A DNA stretch of 6,637 nt from Chloroflexota bacterium (lineage in GTDB: Bacteria; Chloroflexota; Dehalococcoidia; UBA2979), in contig JAQCJS010000058.1 of the NCBI GenBank assembly GCA_027592975.1, positions 1 to 6,637 of the forward strand. The letters are read 5' to 3'. Numbering within the stretch: position 1 is the stretch's first letter; the number at the start of each line of letters is the position of its first letter. This document shows positions 6,526 through 6,637 of the stretch, piece by piece. The translations under genes were made by a program, and so were the position numbers. Below the pieces are notes generated by a model that saw nothing but the letters and a program-made list of their open reading frames with translations, did not search any database and was not told the DNA's origin.

Positions 6526-6637
6526 TGGGTTACGGGAACGTGAACGTCCGCCCCCCGAACCTCCCCGAACGGAGCCCCCGCTGCCCCTTCTGCCGTCCCG
6601 GCCCCTCGCGGTGCCCGTGCTCGCCGCCGCCCTCGCG
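6504..6637. other. Right-edge segment without a firm gene
   Basis: Two frames are open to the window edge. On the - strand, 35 Gly/Arg-rich codons end in TAA at 6530-6532; they could be the tail of an upstream gene. On the + strand, a frame ending LPLLPSRPLAVPVLAAALA looks like a signal peptide. It has only CTG (6581, with GGAG at 6571-6574) or GTG (6611, 6617) as possible starts. No ATG, good promoter or domain supports either reading, so no coding sequence is called. Confidence 0.3.

Overview
The window is a high-GC bacterial segment that codes almost wall to wall. It holds four genes of the MoxR / VWA (Bat-type) / DUF58 / TgpA functional group. The GC-rich third codon positions, the TgpA family style (a GW-type beta domain, a transglutaminase fold, then DUF4129) and the DUF58 subtype resemble sequences I associate with Chloroflexota (Thermomicrobia-like) or high-GC actinobacterial lineages. 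That taxonomic guess comes from recollection of family flavour, not from a marker gene, and should be held loosely.

Layout. From the left edge to 1723 on the + strand lies a gene open at its 5' side. It encodes a membrane-anchored von Willebrand A (VWA) protein of the BatA/BatB kind, fused to a TPR domain of the BatC kind, a Pro/Gln/Gly-rich low-complexity tail and a short C-terminal helix. From 6355 down to 1682 on the - strand runs a compact three-gene operon: a MoxR AAA+ ATPase, then a DUF58 protein 26 bp later, then a TgpA-like transglutaminase-fold membrane protein 13 bp later. Each of the three has a recognisable Shine-Dalgarno sequence. The two transcription units converge and their coding ends overlap by 42 bp (1682-1723). 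The 282 bp right of the moxR start hold an extended -10 promoter for the operon and a tandem repeat that could be an operator. The last ~100 bp are open in more than one frame but contain no firm gene.

How the genes may work together. MoxR AAA+ proteins are established to act with VWA-fold partners, and the moxR - DUF58 - tgpA order is a recurrent cluster; Bat-type VWA/TPR proteins commonly sit nearby. Here MoxR keeps its ATPase motifs and the Bat-type VWA keeps a complete MIDAS metal site. In contrast the DUF58 protein lacks the MIDAS serines, and the TgpA-like protein has lost all three transglutaminase catalytic positions (Cys to Phe, His to Trp, Asp to Asn). I infer a membrane complex in which MoxR powers remodelling of cell-envelope proteins, with the TgpA homologue acting as a binding scaffold rather than a protease or crosslinker. 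The other notable point is a lipobox inside the Bat fusion protein, at the junction between its VWA and TPR halves; it contains the protein's only visible cysteine.
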